A stretch of DNA of 64,000 bases from Oscillospiraceae bacterium (GTDB lineage: Bacteria; Bacillota_A; Clostridia; Oscillospirales; Oscillospiraceae), in assembly GCA_017470325.1 (NCBI GenBank), contig JAFUES010000041.1, positions 57,128-121,127 of the forward strand, in the 5' to 3' direction. This document shows positions 15,710 to 24,549 of this stretch, piece by piece. The notes under the pieces were generated by a model. The model made no database searches and was not told the origin of the DNA. It saw only the letters and a list, made by a program, of their open reading frames with translations. The first letter of the stretch is position 1, and every line of letters begins with the position of its first letter. Made by a program: the position numbers and the translations under genes.

Positions 15710-17653
15710 ATGGAAGAGAAAAGATTTTATATCACCACACCGATCTACTACCCCTCGGACAAGCTGCATATCGGCCACACCTACTGCACCGTGGCCACCG
15801 ATACCATTGCCCGCTACAAGCGGCTGTGCGGCTATGACGTGATGTTCTTGACCGGCACGGACGAGCACGGCCAGAAGATCGAGGAGAAGGCCAAGGAGGC
15901 CGGCGTCACGCCCCAGGAGTTCGTGGATAAGATCGTCACCGGCAAGGGCGGCATCCTGGATCTGTGGAAGCTGATGAACATCTCCAATGACCGCTTCATC
16001 CGCACCACCGACGACTACCATGTGGTGGCCATCCAGCGGATCTTCAAGAAGATGTACGAGAACGGCGACATTTACAAGGGCGCCTACAAGGGCATGTATT
16101 GCACCCCCTGCGAGAGCTTCTGGACCGACAGCCAGCTGGTCAACGGCTGCTGCCCGGACTGCGGCCGCCCGGTGAAGTACGCCGAGGAGGAGGCCTATTT
16201 CTTCCGCCTCTCCAAGTACGCCAAGCCCGTGCAGGAGCTGCTGGAGACCGGTACCTTCCTGCAGCCTGCCTCCCGCGTCAATGAGATGATCAACAACTTC
16301 ATCAAGCCTGGCCTGGAGGACCTGTGCGTCTCCCGCACCAGCTTTAGCTGGGGCATCCCGGTGGACTTTGATCCGGGTCACGTGGTCTATGTGTGGGTGG
16401 ACGCCCTGTTCAACTACGCCACCGCTCTTGGCTACCTGAATGACCGCTATGACGATTTTGACAAGTACTGGCCCTATGTGCACCACATCGTGGGCAAGGA
16501 GATCGTCCGTTTCCACTCCATCATCTGGCCCGCCATGCTCATGAGCATGGGCATGAAGCTGCCCAATAAGGTCTATGGCCACGGCTGGCTGATCATCGAC
16601 GGCGGCAAGATGTCCAAGTCCAAGGGCAACGTGGTGGATCCCTATGTGCTGGCGGAGAAGTTCGGCGTGGACGCCCTACGCTTCTTCCTGATGCGCACCT
16701 TCCCCTTCGGTTCCGACGGCAACTTCTCCAACGAGCTGCTGATCTCCACCATCAACACGGACCTTGCCAATGACCTGGGCAACCTGGTGTCCCGGACCAC
16801 CGCCATGGTGGAGAAGTACTTCGGCGGCACGCTGCCGGCTGAGCGGGAGGCCGACGCCCTGGACGAGGATCTGGTGGGTCTGATCCAGTCTACCCGCGAC
16901 AAGTACGAGGAGCAGATGGAGGCCTTCCAGCTGCATGTGGCACTGGAGGAGGTCTTCAAGCTGATCCAGCGGGCCAACAAGTATATCGACGAGACCGCGC
17001 CCTGGGTCCTGGCCAAGGACGAGAGCAAGAAGGCACGCCTCGCCACCGTTATGTACAACCTGCTGGAGGCCCTGCGTGTGGCCCTGGTGCTGCTGACGCC
17101 CTTTATCCCCGAGAGCTGCGAGAAGGCCTTTGCCCAGATCGGCGCTCAGGGTGAGGCGATCACCTGGGAGAAGGCGAACACCTACGGCGTCCTGCCCGCA
17201 ACGGTCACCGTCCACAAGGGCGAGACCCTCTTCCCCCGCATCGACATGGCCAAGATGCTCCAGGAGCTGGAGAAGCACGACAAGCCCGCAGCCCCAGCAG
17301 TCAAGCCTGTGCTGCCCGACGTGAGCATCGACGACTTTTACAAGAACGACATGCGCGTGTGCAAGATCCTCAGCTGCGAGGCGGTGAAGAAGTCCGAGAA
17401 GCTGCTGAAGTTCACCCTGGACGATGGCAGCGGCACCCCGCGGCAGATCCTCTCCGGCATCCACAAGTTCTATGAGCCGGAGGATCTGGTGGGCAAGACC
17501 GTGGTGGCGATCCTGAACCTGCCCACCCGCAAGATGATGGGCCAGGACTCCAACGGCATGTTGCTCTCCGCTGTCCGCGAGGTGGACGGCAAGGAGGAGC
17601 TGCACCTGATCATCCTGGATGACAGCGTGCCTGCCGGCGCCCAGCTCTGCTGA
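15710..17653 (+). CDS. metG: Methionyl-tRNA synthetase
   Basis: 647 residues. Class I synthetase with the HIGH-type motif HIGHTY near residue 20, a single zinc knuckle (CTPC...CPDC, about 127-148), and the KMSKSKGN motif near 300. The anticodon-binding helical domain and a C-terminal EMAPII/Trbp111-like tRNA-binding OB domain (about 540-647, beginning VSIDDFYKNDMRVCKI) complete the dimeric long form. It charges tRNA-Met with methionine for initiation and elongation. The ATG at 15710 follows TTGGAGGAAAG. No T-box leader fits in the 46-base gap upstream. Confidence 0.97.
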   Translation: MEEKRFYITTPIYYPSDKLHIGHTYCTVATDTIARYKRLCGYDVMFLTGTDEHGQKIEEKAKEAGVTPQEFVDKIVTGKGGILDLWKLMNISNDRFIRTTDDYHVVAIQRIFKKMYENGDIYKGAYKGMYCTPCESFWTDSQLVNGCCPDCGRPVKYAEEEAYFFRLSKYAKPVQELLETGTFLQPASRVNEMINNFIKPGLEDLCVSRTSFSWGIPVDFDPGHVVYVWVDALFNYATALGYLNDRYDDFDKYWPYVHHIVGKEIVRFHSIIWPAMLMSMGMKLPNKVYGHGWLIIDGGKMSKSKGNVVDPYVLAEKFGVDALRFFLMRTFPFGSDGNFSNELLISTINTDLANDLGNLVSRTTAMVEKYFGGTLPAEREADALDEDLVGLIQSTRDKYEEQMEAFQLHVALEEVFKLIQRANKYIDETAPWVLAKDESKKARLATVMYNLLEALRVALVLLTPFIPESCEKAFAQIGAQGEAITWEKANTYGVLPATVTVHKGETLFPRIDMAKMLQELEKHDKPAAPAVKPVLPDVSIDDFYKNDMRVCKILSCEAVKKSEKLLKFTLDDGSGTPRQILSGIHKFYEPEDLVGKTVVAILNLPTRKMMGQDSNGMLLSAVREVDGKEELHLIILDDSVPAGAQLC

Positions 17654-17670
17654 GACGAACAACCGATAGG

Positions 17671-17698
17671 ATCCTGCGGCGCCAACGCGCCGCAGGAT
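17671..17698 (+). terminator. Hairpin after metG
   Basis: 12-bp perfect stem (ATCCTGCGGCGC / GCGCCGCAGGAT, loop CAAC) 18 bases after the metG stop, with no T tract. It may be an mRNA 3'-end structure or partial attenuator before the next gene rather than a full terminator. Confidence 0.55.
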
Positions 17699-17741
17699 AC
17701 CGGCTTGAAACGATAAGAAAGAACGAAAGGCGGTGACGAAC

Positions 17742-19280
17742 ATGGGAGAGAGCATTCTGCGTCTCTATAGAGAGCGGATCAAATCCACTTGGAAGCTGGC
17801 GTTTTTTTCCGTGCTGGTCATCGGCCTGATCGCACATCTCTATAAGTTTACCAATACCCTTTTGAATCATGACGCACTGTACCATGCGTACGCCACCCAG
17901 AACACCGTGGCCATCGGCCGCTGGTTTCTGATGGTGGCCTGCTGGCCCAGCACCTTCTTCGACCTGCCCTGGATCACGGGCCTGTTCTCCCTGTTCTGGA
18001 TCGGCCTGACTGCGGCGGTGATTGTGGACATCTTCGAGGTGAAGAACCCCGTGGCCATCGCCCTGACCGGCGGGCTGCTGGTCAGCTTCCCCTGCATTGT
18101 CAACACCTTCTTTTTCCAGTATGCGGCGGACGGCTATATGCTGGCCATGTTCCTGGCCGCTCTGGCGGTGCGGCTGTCCCTGGTGGGGGACCGGAGCTGG
18201 AAGCACACGTTCCTCGCCCTGCTGCTGATCTGCTTTTCCTGCGGGATCTATCAGGCCTATGTGTCTTTTGCCCTGCTGCTGAGCATGTGCCACTATATGT
18301 GGGAGCTGTTCTCCAAGCGCTATGAGCGCAGGGAATACGGCCACTGGATCCTGCGGCAGCTGGTCGTCTACGGCGGCGGCCTGCTGGCCTACTGGCTCAT
18401 GTGGAAGCTCTGCATGGCCGTGGAGTATGTGCACGCGGCGGACTATCAGGGCATCGGCGAGCTGGGACAGCTGGGGCTGGGCACGCTGGTCCTGGCGCTG
18501 AAGGAGACCCTGACCACCGTTGCCCGCTTCTTCCTGGGCGGTGATATCCGTACATACGGCTTGACTCTGTACGCGGCGCTGAACATCCTGTTTTTGCTGG
18601 GCACGGCGGCAGTCATGGTCCTGGCGGGGATCAAGACCGGCCTCTTCAAAGAGGGCTGGCGGCTGCTGTTGATGGTGCTGAGCCTGCTGGTGATCCCGGT
18701 ATTCGCCTGCATGTGGGTCTACGCCTCCCCCGAGGTGGTGTATCACATGCTGATGCTCCAGAGCCTGAGCGTGCTGTATATTTTCTCCCTGCTGCTGTTT
18801 GAGCGCTACTGCAAGCCCCGGCACAGCACGGCGGCGGCAGTTTTCTTCGCCCTGCTGGTGCTGAAATTCGTGCTCCAGGCCAACGCCTGCTACTTTGAGA
18901 TGGACAAGTGCATGGAGCGCTCCCGGGAGACGGCTACGGAAATGCTGACCCGTATCCATGAGCTGGACGACGGTTCGGTGAAATACATCGCCTTTGCCGG
19001 CGGCGGGGATGAATCCCTGGTGGCGGCGGGCGCTTACGAGATCGACGAGATCCTGGTCCACGCCCACCAACTGCGGCGGAACCTTCTGTATGACAACATC
19101 TACGCCCCACTGTATCTGCGCAGTATCCTGGGCAGCAACTACCGTGCGGTGGATAGCGGCATGCTCCAGCAGCTGGAACAGAGCGGCGTGCTGGACGATA
19201 TGAACACCTGGCCGCTGCAGGATTCGGTAAAGGTCGTGGGTGATACCGTCATCATCAATTTGCCGGTTCCGAAAAACTAA
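17742..19280 (+). CDS. Polytopic membrane protein, GtrII-like glucosyltransferase family
   Basis: 512 residues with about ten hydrophobic segments. The ATG at 17742 is chosen because AAAGGCGGTGA lies at ideal distance; a GTG at 17733 lies inside that ribosome binding site. The N-terminal region shows the GtrII pattern: a first TM helix, then a loop with an early acidic residue (NHDALYHAY), GRWF, and conserved aromatic residues. GtrII-type enzymes use polyprenyl-phosphate-linked glucose to decorate surface polysaccharide outside the membrane. A matching polyprenyl-phosphate glycosyltransferase is encoded at 22122-23090. The acceptor, perhaps teichoic acid, is unknown. Confidence 0.72.
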   Translation: MGESILRLYRERIKSTWKLAFFSVLVIGLIAHLYKFTNTLLNHDALYHAYATQNTVAIGRWFLMVACWPSTFFDLPWITGLFSLFWIGLTAAVIVDIFEVKNPVAIALTGGLLVSFPCIVNTFFFQYAADGYMLAMFLAALAVRLSLVGDRSWKHTFLALLLICFSCGIYQAYVSFALLLSMCHYMWELFSKRYERREYGHWILRQLVVYGGGLLAYWLMWKLCMAVEYVHAADYQGIGELGQLGLGTLVLALKETLTTVARFFLGGDIRTYGLTLYAALNILFLLGTAAVMVLAGIKTGLFKEGWRLLLMVLSLLVIPVFACMWVYASPEVVYHMLMLQSLSVLYIFSLLLFERYCKPRHSTAAAVFFALLVLKFVLQANACYFEMDKCMERSRETATEMLTRIHELDDGSVKYIAFAGGGDESLVAAGAYEIDEILVHAHQLRRNLLYDNIYAPLYLRSILGSNYRAVDSGMLQQLEQSGVLDDMNTWPLQDSVKVVGDTVIINLPVPKN

Positions 19281-19320
19281 ATTTGTATATTCTTAATTGA
19301 AGATAAATGGAGGAAACACA

Positions 19321-20454
19321 ATGACGAAGATCGATATTTATTCCGGCTTTTTGGGCGCGGGCAAGACGACGCTGATCCGCAAGCTGATCGCCGAAGGCTA
19401 TCAGGGAGAAAAGCTGGTCCTGATCGAAAACGAGTTCGGCGAGATCGCCATCGACGGCGGCTTTTTGAAGGACGCCGGCGTGGAGATCACCGAGATGAAT
19501 TCCGGCTGCATCTGCTGCACACTGGTGGGTGACTTCACCAAGGCGCTGAAGAAGGTCATGGAGGATTTTGCCCCCGACCGCATCATCATCGAGCCCTCCG
19601 GCGTGGGCAAGCTCTCGGATGTGGCCGCCGCTGTGGAGCGGGTAGAGGGTGCGCAGATCGGCGCCAAGGTCACCGTGGTGGACGCGGGCAAGGCGAAGAT
19701 GTACATGCGCAACTTCGGCGAGTTCTTTAACGACCAGGTGGCCAATGCCGACCTGATCGTCATGAGCCGTACCGACACTGCCAAGGACGCCAAGATCCTG
19801 GAGGCGGTGGAACTGCTCAAGGGACTCAACGACCATGCCGGCCTGATCACTACCCCCTGGGCCCAACTGGACGGCGCCCAGATCAAGGAGGCCATGGAAG
19901 AAAACGGCCTGCGTGCCGAGATGGAGCGTATGGAGCACGAGCATCATCACCACCATCATCACGACCATGACGAGGAGTGCGACGATCCCGAGTGCGAGTG
20001 CCACCATCACCATGATGATGACGACGAGGATGAGCACGAACATCATCACCATCACCACCACCATCACGAGGACGGCGAGGAGTGCGACGACCCTGAGTGC
20101 GAATGCCACCATCACCATGACGATGACGATGATGACGAGCATGAGCATCATCACCACCATCATCACCATCATGCAGACGAGATCTTTACCAGCTGGGGTA
20201 TGGAGACGCCCCGCAAGTTCAGCGAGGAGGAGCTGCGCGGCATCCTGAACGCCCTGGAGGACGAGGCCAAATACGGCGTGATCCTCCGTGCCAAGGGCAT
20301 CGTGGACGCCAACGACGGGCAGTGGCTGTATTTTGACTATGTGCCGGGCGAGGTGGATCTGCGCCGCGGCGCCGCCGCTGTCACCGGCCGGTTCTGCGTG
20401 ATCGGCTCCAAAATCAACGAGCAGGCACTGAAGGAGCTGTTTAACATTGACTGA
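19321..20454 (+). CDS. COG0523 (CobW/P47K) GTPase metallochaperone with giant His-rich insert
   Basis: 377 residues. The start ATG at 19321 follows TGGAGGAAA. P-loop GFLGAGKTT (9-18), the signature metal motif CICC (63-66) and a switch region EPSGVG (91-96) are present. The G4 motif reads SRTD rather than NKxD. Between the GTPase and the C-terminal domain, residues 206-284 contain blocks of 4 to 9 consecutive His interleaved with Asp/Glu runs and two copies of EECDDPECEC, a very large potential zinc or nickel store. Family members use GTP hydrolysis to deliver zinc, cobalt or nickel to target enzymes. Overlaps the next gene by 8 bases. Confidence 0.9.
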   Translation: MTKIDIYSGFLGAGKTTLIRKLIAEGYQGEKLVLIENEFGEIAIDGGFLKDAGVEITEMNSGCICCTLVGDFTKALKKVMEDFAPDRIIIEPSGVGKLSDVAAAVERVEGAQIGAKVTVVDAGKAKMYMRNFGEFFNDQVANADLIVMSRTDTAKDAKILEAVELLKGLNDHAGLITTPWAQLDGAQIKEAMEENGLRAEMERMEHEHHHHHHHDHDEECDDPECECHHHHDDDDEDEHEHHHHHHHHHEDGEECDDPECECHHHHDDDDDDEHEHHHHHHHHHADEIFTSWGMETPRKFSEEELRGILNALEDEAKYGVILRAKGIVDANDGQWLYFDYVPGEVDLRRGAAAVTGRFCVIGSKINEQALKELFNID

Positions 20455-21400
20455 TAGGCAAGATGTACCGGTCTACCTGTTTACCGGCTTTCTGGAAGCG
20501 GGTAAGACCAAATTTATCCAGGAGACCCTGGAGGATAAGCGTTTCTGCAACGGGGAGAAGACCCTGCTGCTGGTCTGTGAGGAGGGGGAGGAAGAATACG
20601 CCCCCGAGCAGTTCGCCGATGATTCGGTGAAGATCCGGGTGGTGGAGGACCAGTCGGAGCTGAACGAAGCAAACCTGCTGCGCTTTCTGGCCGAGACCAG
20701 GGCCGAGCGCGTGGTCATCGAATACAACGGCATGTGGATGTTGGACGCGCTTTATAACGCCATGCCGGCCAACTGGCTGGTGTACCAGGAGTTCATGTTT
20801 GCCGACGCGGGCACTTTCCTCAGCTACAACAGCAACATGCGCCAGCTGGTGTATGATAAGCTGAAAAGCTGTGAGCTGGTGGTGTTCAACCGCTTTAAGC
20901 CCAACATGGACAAGATGGAGTTCCACAAGATCGTCCGCGGCGCCTCCCGCCGGGCGGACATCGCCTATGAGTACCCGGGCGGCCATGTGGAGTATGACGA
21001 CATCGAGGACCCGCTGCCCTTTGACCTGGATGCGCCCATCGTGGAGATCGGGGACGAGGACTATGCTCTGTGGTACCGGGACATGAGCGAGGAGCCCAAG
21101 AAGTACGACGGCAAGACCGTCCGCTTCAAATGCCGCGCCCTGGTGCGCCAGAAGCTGCCCAAGGAGACCTTCGTGGTGGGCCGCCATGTGATGACCTGCT
21201 GCGTGGAGGATATCCAGTTTGCCGCCCTGGTCTGCCAGTGGGATAAGGCGGACACAGTGAAGGACGACTCCTGGATGGTCCTCACCGCCAAGCTCAACTA
21301 TAAGTTCAATCGCGCCTACGGCAAGCGGGGCCCGGTGCTGACTTATCTGGAGAGCACCCCCTGCGAGCCGCCCGCCCAGGACGTGGCCACATTCTATTGA
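20447..21400 (+). CDS. CobW-like GTPase fused to a DUF1980/YcgQ-like domain
   Basis: 317 residues. The N-terminal two-thirds are a divergent COG0523 domain with P-loop TGFLEAGKTKF, but the CxCC metal motif and a clear G4 motif are missing. The C-terminal 110 residues (from KYDGKTVRFKCRALV) match the OB-like domain of YcgQ/DUF1980 proteins, including FVVGR-x-VMTCC and a trailing WMVLTAKL strand. In Bacilli YcgQ/YcgR form a zinc-regulated membrane pair related to COG0523 function, so the fusion links the two. It overlaps the His-rich CobW gene by 8 bases, so translation is probably coupled and the two proteins probably form one metal-delivery unit. Confidence 0.8.
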   Translation: MTDRQDVPVYLFTGFLEAGKTKFIQETLEDKRFCNGEKTLLLVCEEGEEEYAPEQFADDSVKIRVVEDQSELNEANLLRFLAETRAERVVIEYNGMWMLDALYNAMPANWLVYQEFMFADAGTFLSYNSNMRQLVYDKLKSCELVVFNRFKPNMDKMEFHKIVRGASRRADIAYEYPGGHVEYDDIEDPLPFDLDAPIVEIGDEDYALWYRDMSEEPKKYDGKTVRFKCRALVRQKLPKETFVVGRHVMTCCVEDIQFAALVCQWDKADTVKDDSWMVLTAKLNYKFNRAYGKRGPVLTYLESTPCEPPAQDVATFY

Positions 21401-21403
21401 GAA

Positions 21404-21429
21404 AAAGCCCCAAGGGACCTTGGGGCTTT
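21404..21429 (+). terminator. Terminator of the CobW pair
   Basis: 11-bp perfect stem (AAAGCCCCAAG / CTTGGGGCTTT, loop GGAC) starting 4 bases after the stop codon. Confidence 0.85.
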
Positions 21430-21446
21430 CCATAAAAGGAAATCCT

Positions 21447-22118
21447 ATGCGATATAAATGCCTGGTCTTTGACCATGACGACACGGTGGTCAACAGCACT
21501 GCCACGATCCACCACCCTTGCTTTGTGGAGTATCTGGACCTGTATTTCCCCGGCAGGACCTGCACTCTGGAAAACTATTTCCTCAAAAATTTTGACCCGG
21601 GCTTCATCCCCATGTGCAAGGATGAATACGGCATGAGCGATGAGGACCTGGAAGGGGAACTCCACTTCTGGCTGGATTATGTGAAGGGTCACATCCCTGC
21701 AGCTTATCCCGGCGTCCGGCAGATCATGGAGCGGCAGAAGGCCGAGGGCGGCCTGCTGTGCGTGATCTCCCACTCCTGTGACGACAACATACGCCGGGAT
21801 TACGCTGCCAACGGTCTGCCGGAGCCGGACGCGGTCTTCGGCTGGGAACAGCCGCCGGAGCGGCGTAAGCCCGCGCCATGGCCGCTTCAGGAGATCATGC
21901 GGCGCTTTGACCTCCGGCCGGACGAGGTGCTGATGATCGATGATCTGAAGCCCGGCTTCGATATGGCGGCGGCCTGCGGCGTGGATTTCGCCGGGGTGGG
22001 CTGGTCCAATGATATCCCGGAGATCGAGGCCTTCATGCGTGCCCATTGCAGTATGTATTTTAAGACGGTAGAGGAGCTGGCCGAATTTCTGGCCGGGCCG
22101 AAGCCGGACAGGAGGTAA
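21447..22118 (+). CDS. HAD-family hydrolase
   Basis: 223 residues. The start is the ATG at 21447 after AAAAGGAAATCCT; an ATG 27 bases upstream lies in the terminator. Motif I reads FDHDDTVV (normally DxDxT), with the first Asp as nucleophile. Motif II is VISHS, and motif III/IV is K...DEVLMIDDLKPGFDMA. A helical C1 cap lies between motifs I and II. Predicted phosphatase or phosphomutase of a small phosphorylated metabolite; substrate unknown. The gene ends 3 bases before the glycosyltransferase start, so the two are co-transcribed, possibly in sugar-phosphate metabolism. Confidence 0.85.
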   Translation: MRYKCLVFDHDDTVVNSTATIHHPCFVEYLDLYFPGRTCTLENYFLKNFDPGFIPMCKDEYGMSDEDLEGELHFWLDYVKGHIPAAYPGVRQIMERQKAEGGLLCVISHSCDDNIRRDYAANGLPEPDAVFGWEQPPERRKPAPWPLQEIMRRFDLRPDEVLMIDDLKPGFDMAAACGVDFAGVGWSNDIPEIEAFMRAHCSMYFKTVEELAEFLAGPKPDRR

Positions 22119-22121
22119 GCC

Positions 22122-23090
22122 ATGGCCCCCATTTTGTATATCGTGATCCCCTGCTATAACGAGGAAGCGGTGCTTCCCCTGACCGCGCCCCAGTTTCTGC
22201 AGAAGCTGCGGGAGTTAACGGAGGCCGGGAAGATCCATGAGGACAGCCGCGTGCTGTTTGTCAATGACGGCAGCAAGGACCGGACCTGGGAGATCATCCG
22301 GGATCTGGCCGCGAGCGATCCCCATTATATCGGCATCAGCCAGAGCAGGAACCGGGGCCACCAGAACGCGGTGCTGGCCGGCTTGATGGAGGCCCGGGAC
22401 AAGTGCGACATCACCATCTCCATCGACTGCGACGGACAGGACGATATCGACGCCATGGACAGGATGGTGGACGCCTATCTGGACGGCTGCGAGGTGGTCT
22501 ACGGGGTGCGCTCCAGCCGCCGCACCGACACCTTCTTCAAGCGCTTCACCGCCCAGAGCTTTTACAAGTTCCTGTCGGCTATGGGTGCGGAGGTGGTGTA
22601 CAACCACGCAGATTACCGTCTGATCAGCGCCCGCGTCCTCAAGGAGTTTGCCAACTTCAAAGAAGTGAATCTGTTTCTGCGGGGCCTGGTCCCGCTGGTG
22701 GGCTTCAAGAGCACCACGGTCAGCTATTCCCGGGCCGAGCGCCTGGCGGGGGAGAGTCACTACCCGCTGAAAAAGATGATCGCCCTGGCGGTGGACGGGA
22801 TCACAAGCCTGTCGGTCAAGCCTCTGCGGCTGATCACCGGCTTCGGCGTGATCGTGGCGATCCTGAGCTTCGTCGGCGTCCTCTGGGCCTTGATTGCCGC
22901 GCTCTGCGGCAAGACGGTGGCCGGCTGGGCCAGCATGACCTGCATCGTGTGCTTTGTCAGCGGCGTGCAGCTGATCAGCCTGGGCATCATCGGCGAGTAT
23001 ATCGGGAAGATCTATATGGAGACCAAACAGCGGCCCCGGTATATCATCAGCGAGCGTACCTGGGAAGAGCAGGAACAGCCCCGGACTTGA
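22122..23090 (+). CDS. Polyprenyl-phosphate glycosyltransferase (GT2, GtrB/DPM1-like)
   Basis: 322 residues. The GT-A domain (about 1-215) has the nucleotide-binding start IVIPCYNEE, VNDGSKDRT, and the acceptor-loop IDCDGQDD (DxD-type metal site). Two C-terminal TM helices (about 235-258 and 268-290) and the GEYIGKIYMETKQRPRY tail are typical of GtrB/CsbB-like enzymes. These transfer a sugar from a nucleotide donor to undecaprenyl phosphate on the cytosolic face. AGGAGGTAAGCC precedes the ATG. Functional partner candidate: the GtrII-like protein at 17742. No GtrA flippase gene is visible in the window. Confidence 0.9.
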   Translation: MAPILYIVIPCYNEEAVLPLTAPQFLQKLRELTEAGKIHEDSRVLFVNDGSKDRTWEIIRDLAASDPHYIGISQSRNRGHQNAVLAGLMEARDKCDITISIDCDGQDDIDAMDRMVDAYLDGCEVVYGVRSSRRTDTFFKRFTAQSFYKFLSAMGAEVVYNHADYRLISARVLKEFANFKEVNLFLRGLVPLVGFKSTTVSYSRAERLAGESHYPLKKMIALAVDGITSLSVKPLRLITGFGVIVAILSFVGVLWALIAALCGKTVAGWASMTCIVCFVSGVQLISLGIIGEYIGKIYMETKQRPRYIISERTWEEQEQPRT

Positions 23091-23195
23091 CACAGGATCG
23101 ACGTGATTTCGACAAAATCACAAAAAATTGGGGCTCAGGTGGGGGATTTTTCTCAAAATTGCCTTAAGAACGGACCCTTTGTGAGGCCGCAAGTC

Positions 23196-23224
23196 TTGAC
23201 GAACGGAAAAAGTCGATGTATTAT
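23196..23224 (+). promoter_or_regulatory. Promoter of zinc-ribbon/Ig-like gene
   Basis: TTGACG (23196-23201), 17 bases, TATTAT (23219-23224). The start point would be about 45 bases before the ATG. Confidence 0.75.
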
Positions 23225-23274
23225 GTTAAAGTAGCTATGCCCATTTGTAGTCCCTATAGAATGGAGGAAACAGT

Positions 23275-23928
23275 ATGAGCGTTATTCCTGAAGTGAAGTG
23301 CCGCCGCTGCGGGGAAAGCTTTTCCGCACTGCGCAGCCGTTGCCCGAATTGCGGCACACGCAGGGTGACTCAGAGCGCGCGCACCCCCGGCACTACGCCG
23401 TCTACCGTCAAAGGCACCGCCTCGTATGAGCGGGCTGAGACGAATACAAAATGGCAGATCATTTTCGGCTTGATCCTGGTCGTGGCCGTGATCCTCGCGG
23501 TGATCGTGATGGTCTCCACCAGCCTGAACGGTCTGGATAACGGGACCACCAATACGAAGACCACCACGCCCCCTGTCAGCACGGAGGCTCCGCCCACCAT
23601 TGACATGCCGCCTACGCCGTCTCCCACACCGACGCCGACGGTGGAGTCCATCAAGATCTTCAACTTCAACAATGAGATCAAGACTGACTTTACCATGCAC
23701 ATGGGCGACGCGCCTGTCACCCTGACCGCTACCGCTTACCCGGTGGAGCAGTTCACGGATGCCAGGTTCACCTGGAAGTGCAGCGACGATACCCTGCTCA
23801 AGCTGACGCCCAGTGACGATACCAAGAACTGCGTCTGCGAGATCCTGGGTACCCGCAACGGCGGTGTCAGCCTGACTGTCAGCTGCAACGGCACCGATTT
23901 CAGCCTGACCGTGTATTTGGTCAACTGA
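23275..23928 (+). CDS. Zinc-ribbon, single-TM protein with extracellular Ig-like domain
   Basis: 217 residues. Zinc ribbon at 9-26 (CRRCG...CPNCG), TM helix at 61-83, Thr/Pro-rich spacer (90-120), then a beta-rich domain (about 122-217) with alternating strands and the LTATAYP...WKCSDDTL pattern of bacterial BIG2-type Ig folds. The topology would put the ribbon in the cytosol and the Ig-like domain outside. Function unknown. Third zinc-ribbon membrane-type protein in the window. The ATG follows TGGAGGAAACAGT. Confidence 0.78.
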   Translation: MSVIPEVKCRRCGESFSALRSRCPNCGTRRVTQSARTPGTTPSTVKGTASYERAETNTKWQIIFGLILVVAVILAVIVMVSTSLNGLDNGTTNTKTTTPPVSTEAPPTIDMPPTPSPTPTPTVESIKIFNFNNEIKTDFTMHMGDAPVTLTATAYPVEQFTDARFTWKCSDDTLLKLTPSDDTKNCVCEILGTRNGGVSLTVSCNGTDFSLTVYLVN

Positions 23929-23935
23929 GCTTGAA

Positions 23936-23974
23936 ACAAACGAAGGACCTGCCTTTGGCAGGTCCTTCGTTTGT
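23936..23974 (+). terminator. Terminator after zinc-ribbon/Ig-like gene
   Basis: 18-bp perfect stem (arms 23936-23953 and 23957-23974, core GAAGGACCTGCC) with a TTT loop; T residues lie in the stem end. Confidence 0.9.
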
Positions 23975-24009
23975 CTATAAACTTTTTCGATCCAATATGC
24001 GGAAAAAAC

Positions 24010-24038
24010 TTGACAAGCAGAGCCCCATGGGGTAAAAT
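24010..24038 (+). promoter_or_regulatory. Promoter of tRNA-Val
   Basis: Consensus TTGACA (24010-24015), 17-base spacer, TAAAAT (24033-24038), 21 bases before the tRNA. Confidence 0.85.
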
Positions 24039-24059
24039 ACTTTTCGCTGACAGCGAGTT

Positions 24060-24135
24060 GGACGATTGGCGCAGCTGGTAGCGCATCCGCTTGACGTGCG
24101 GGAGGTCACAAGTTCGAGTCTTGTATCGTCCACCA
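24060..24135 (+). tRNA. tRNA-Val (anticodon GAC)
   Basis: 76 nt with encoded CCA. Acceptor GGACGAT/ATCGTCC (7 bp), D arm GCGC-AGCTGGTA-GCGC, anticodon arm TCCGC-TTGACGT-GCGGG (anticodon GAC) and T arm ACAAG-TTCGAGT-CTTGT. Its last 23 bases serve as the attachment core of the adjacent island. Confidence 0.96.
24113..24135 (+). repeat. attL: 23-bp direct repeat within tRNA-Val
   Basis: Identical to 25743-25765. It covers the T-loop to CCA end of the tRNA. Confidence 0.88.
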
Positions 24136-24136
24136 T

Positions 24137-24175
24137 GGATTCGTCACTGAAAAGTGGCGAATCCTTTTATTTTTT
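24137..24175 (+). terminator. Terminator behind tRNA-Val, carried by the island
   Basis: 12-bp stem (GGATTCGTCACT / AGTGGCGAATCC) with GAAA tetraloop, then TTTTATTTTTT. It sits immediately after the left att repeat, so the inserted element supplied a new terminator for the tRNA. Confidence 0.92.
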
Positions 24176-24251
24176 CCCACTTTTTGCCCCGAAAAGTTCG
24201 CGATTTTGAGCAGTACCCTTACAGTACCCTTACGAGGGGGAAAAACAGGGG

Positions 24252-24437
24252 TCAAAAAGAGAGTGTTTTTATGGTCTTTTCCATTCTCGCAGCAGAGTTT
24301 TTCTTCATGGTTTGATTGGCGTGGGCGTAGACTTTCATGGTGAATTCTGGAGTTGCGTGCCCCAAATTTTCTTGAACTGTTTTGATATCGTCGCCGCCTT
24401 GAAGAGCAAGAGCGGCATACGCAGATTGAACCAGCAA
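24252..24437 (-). pseudogene. C-terminal fragment of a tyrosine recombinase (island integrase)
   Basis: About 60 residues resembling the end of phage-type integrases: ALALQGGDDIKTVQENLGHA followed by TPEFTMKVYAHAN, carrying the LGHAT box and the catalytic Tyr (VYAH). The upstream HxLR box and everything before it are missing, so the protein is inactive. Its position next to the tRNA end and pointing at it is normal for an integrase. The bases from 24438 to about 24545 contain no recognisable coding sequence. Confidence 0.75.
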
Positions 24438-24549
24438 TCATTCAGTAGGGCTGTGAAGAGCATGAATCTGAGAGTACTGTGCTGCAGGAGCCTTTGTACA
24501 AGGGCGGCGCGTCATAATAGGACCATCGTGTATAATCGTTCATTTTCCC

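Noticed and set aside
19930..20180. Poly-CAT/CAC region as simple-sequence repeat or CRISPR-like array
   Set aside because: It is in frame and encodes the His-rich insert of a COG0523 protein; no regular repeat-spacer structure. No CRISPR array was seen anywhere in the window.
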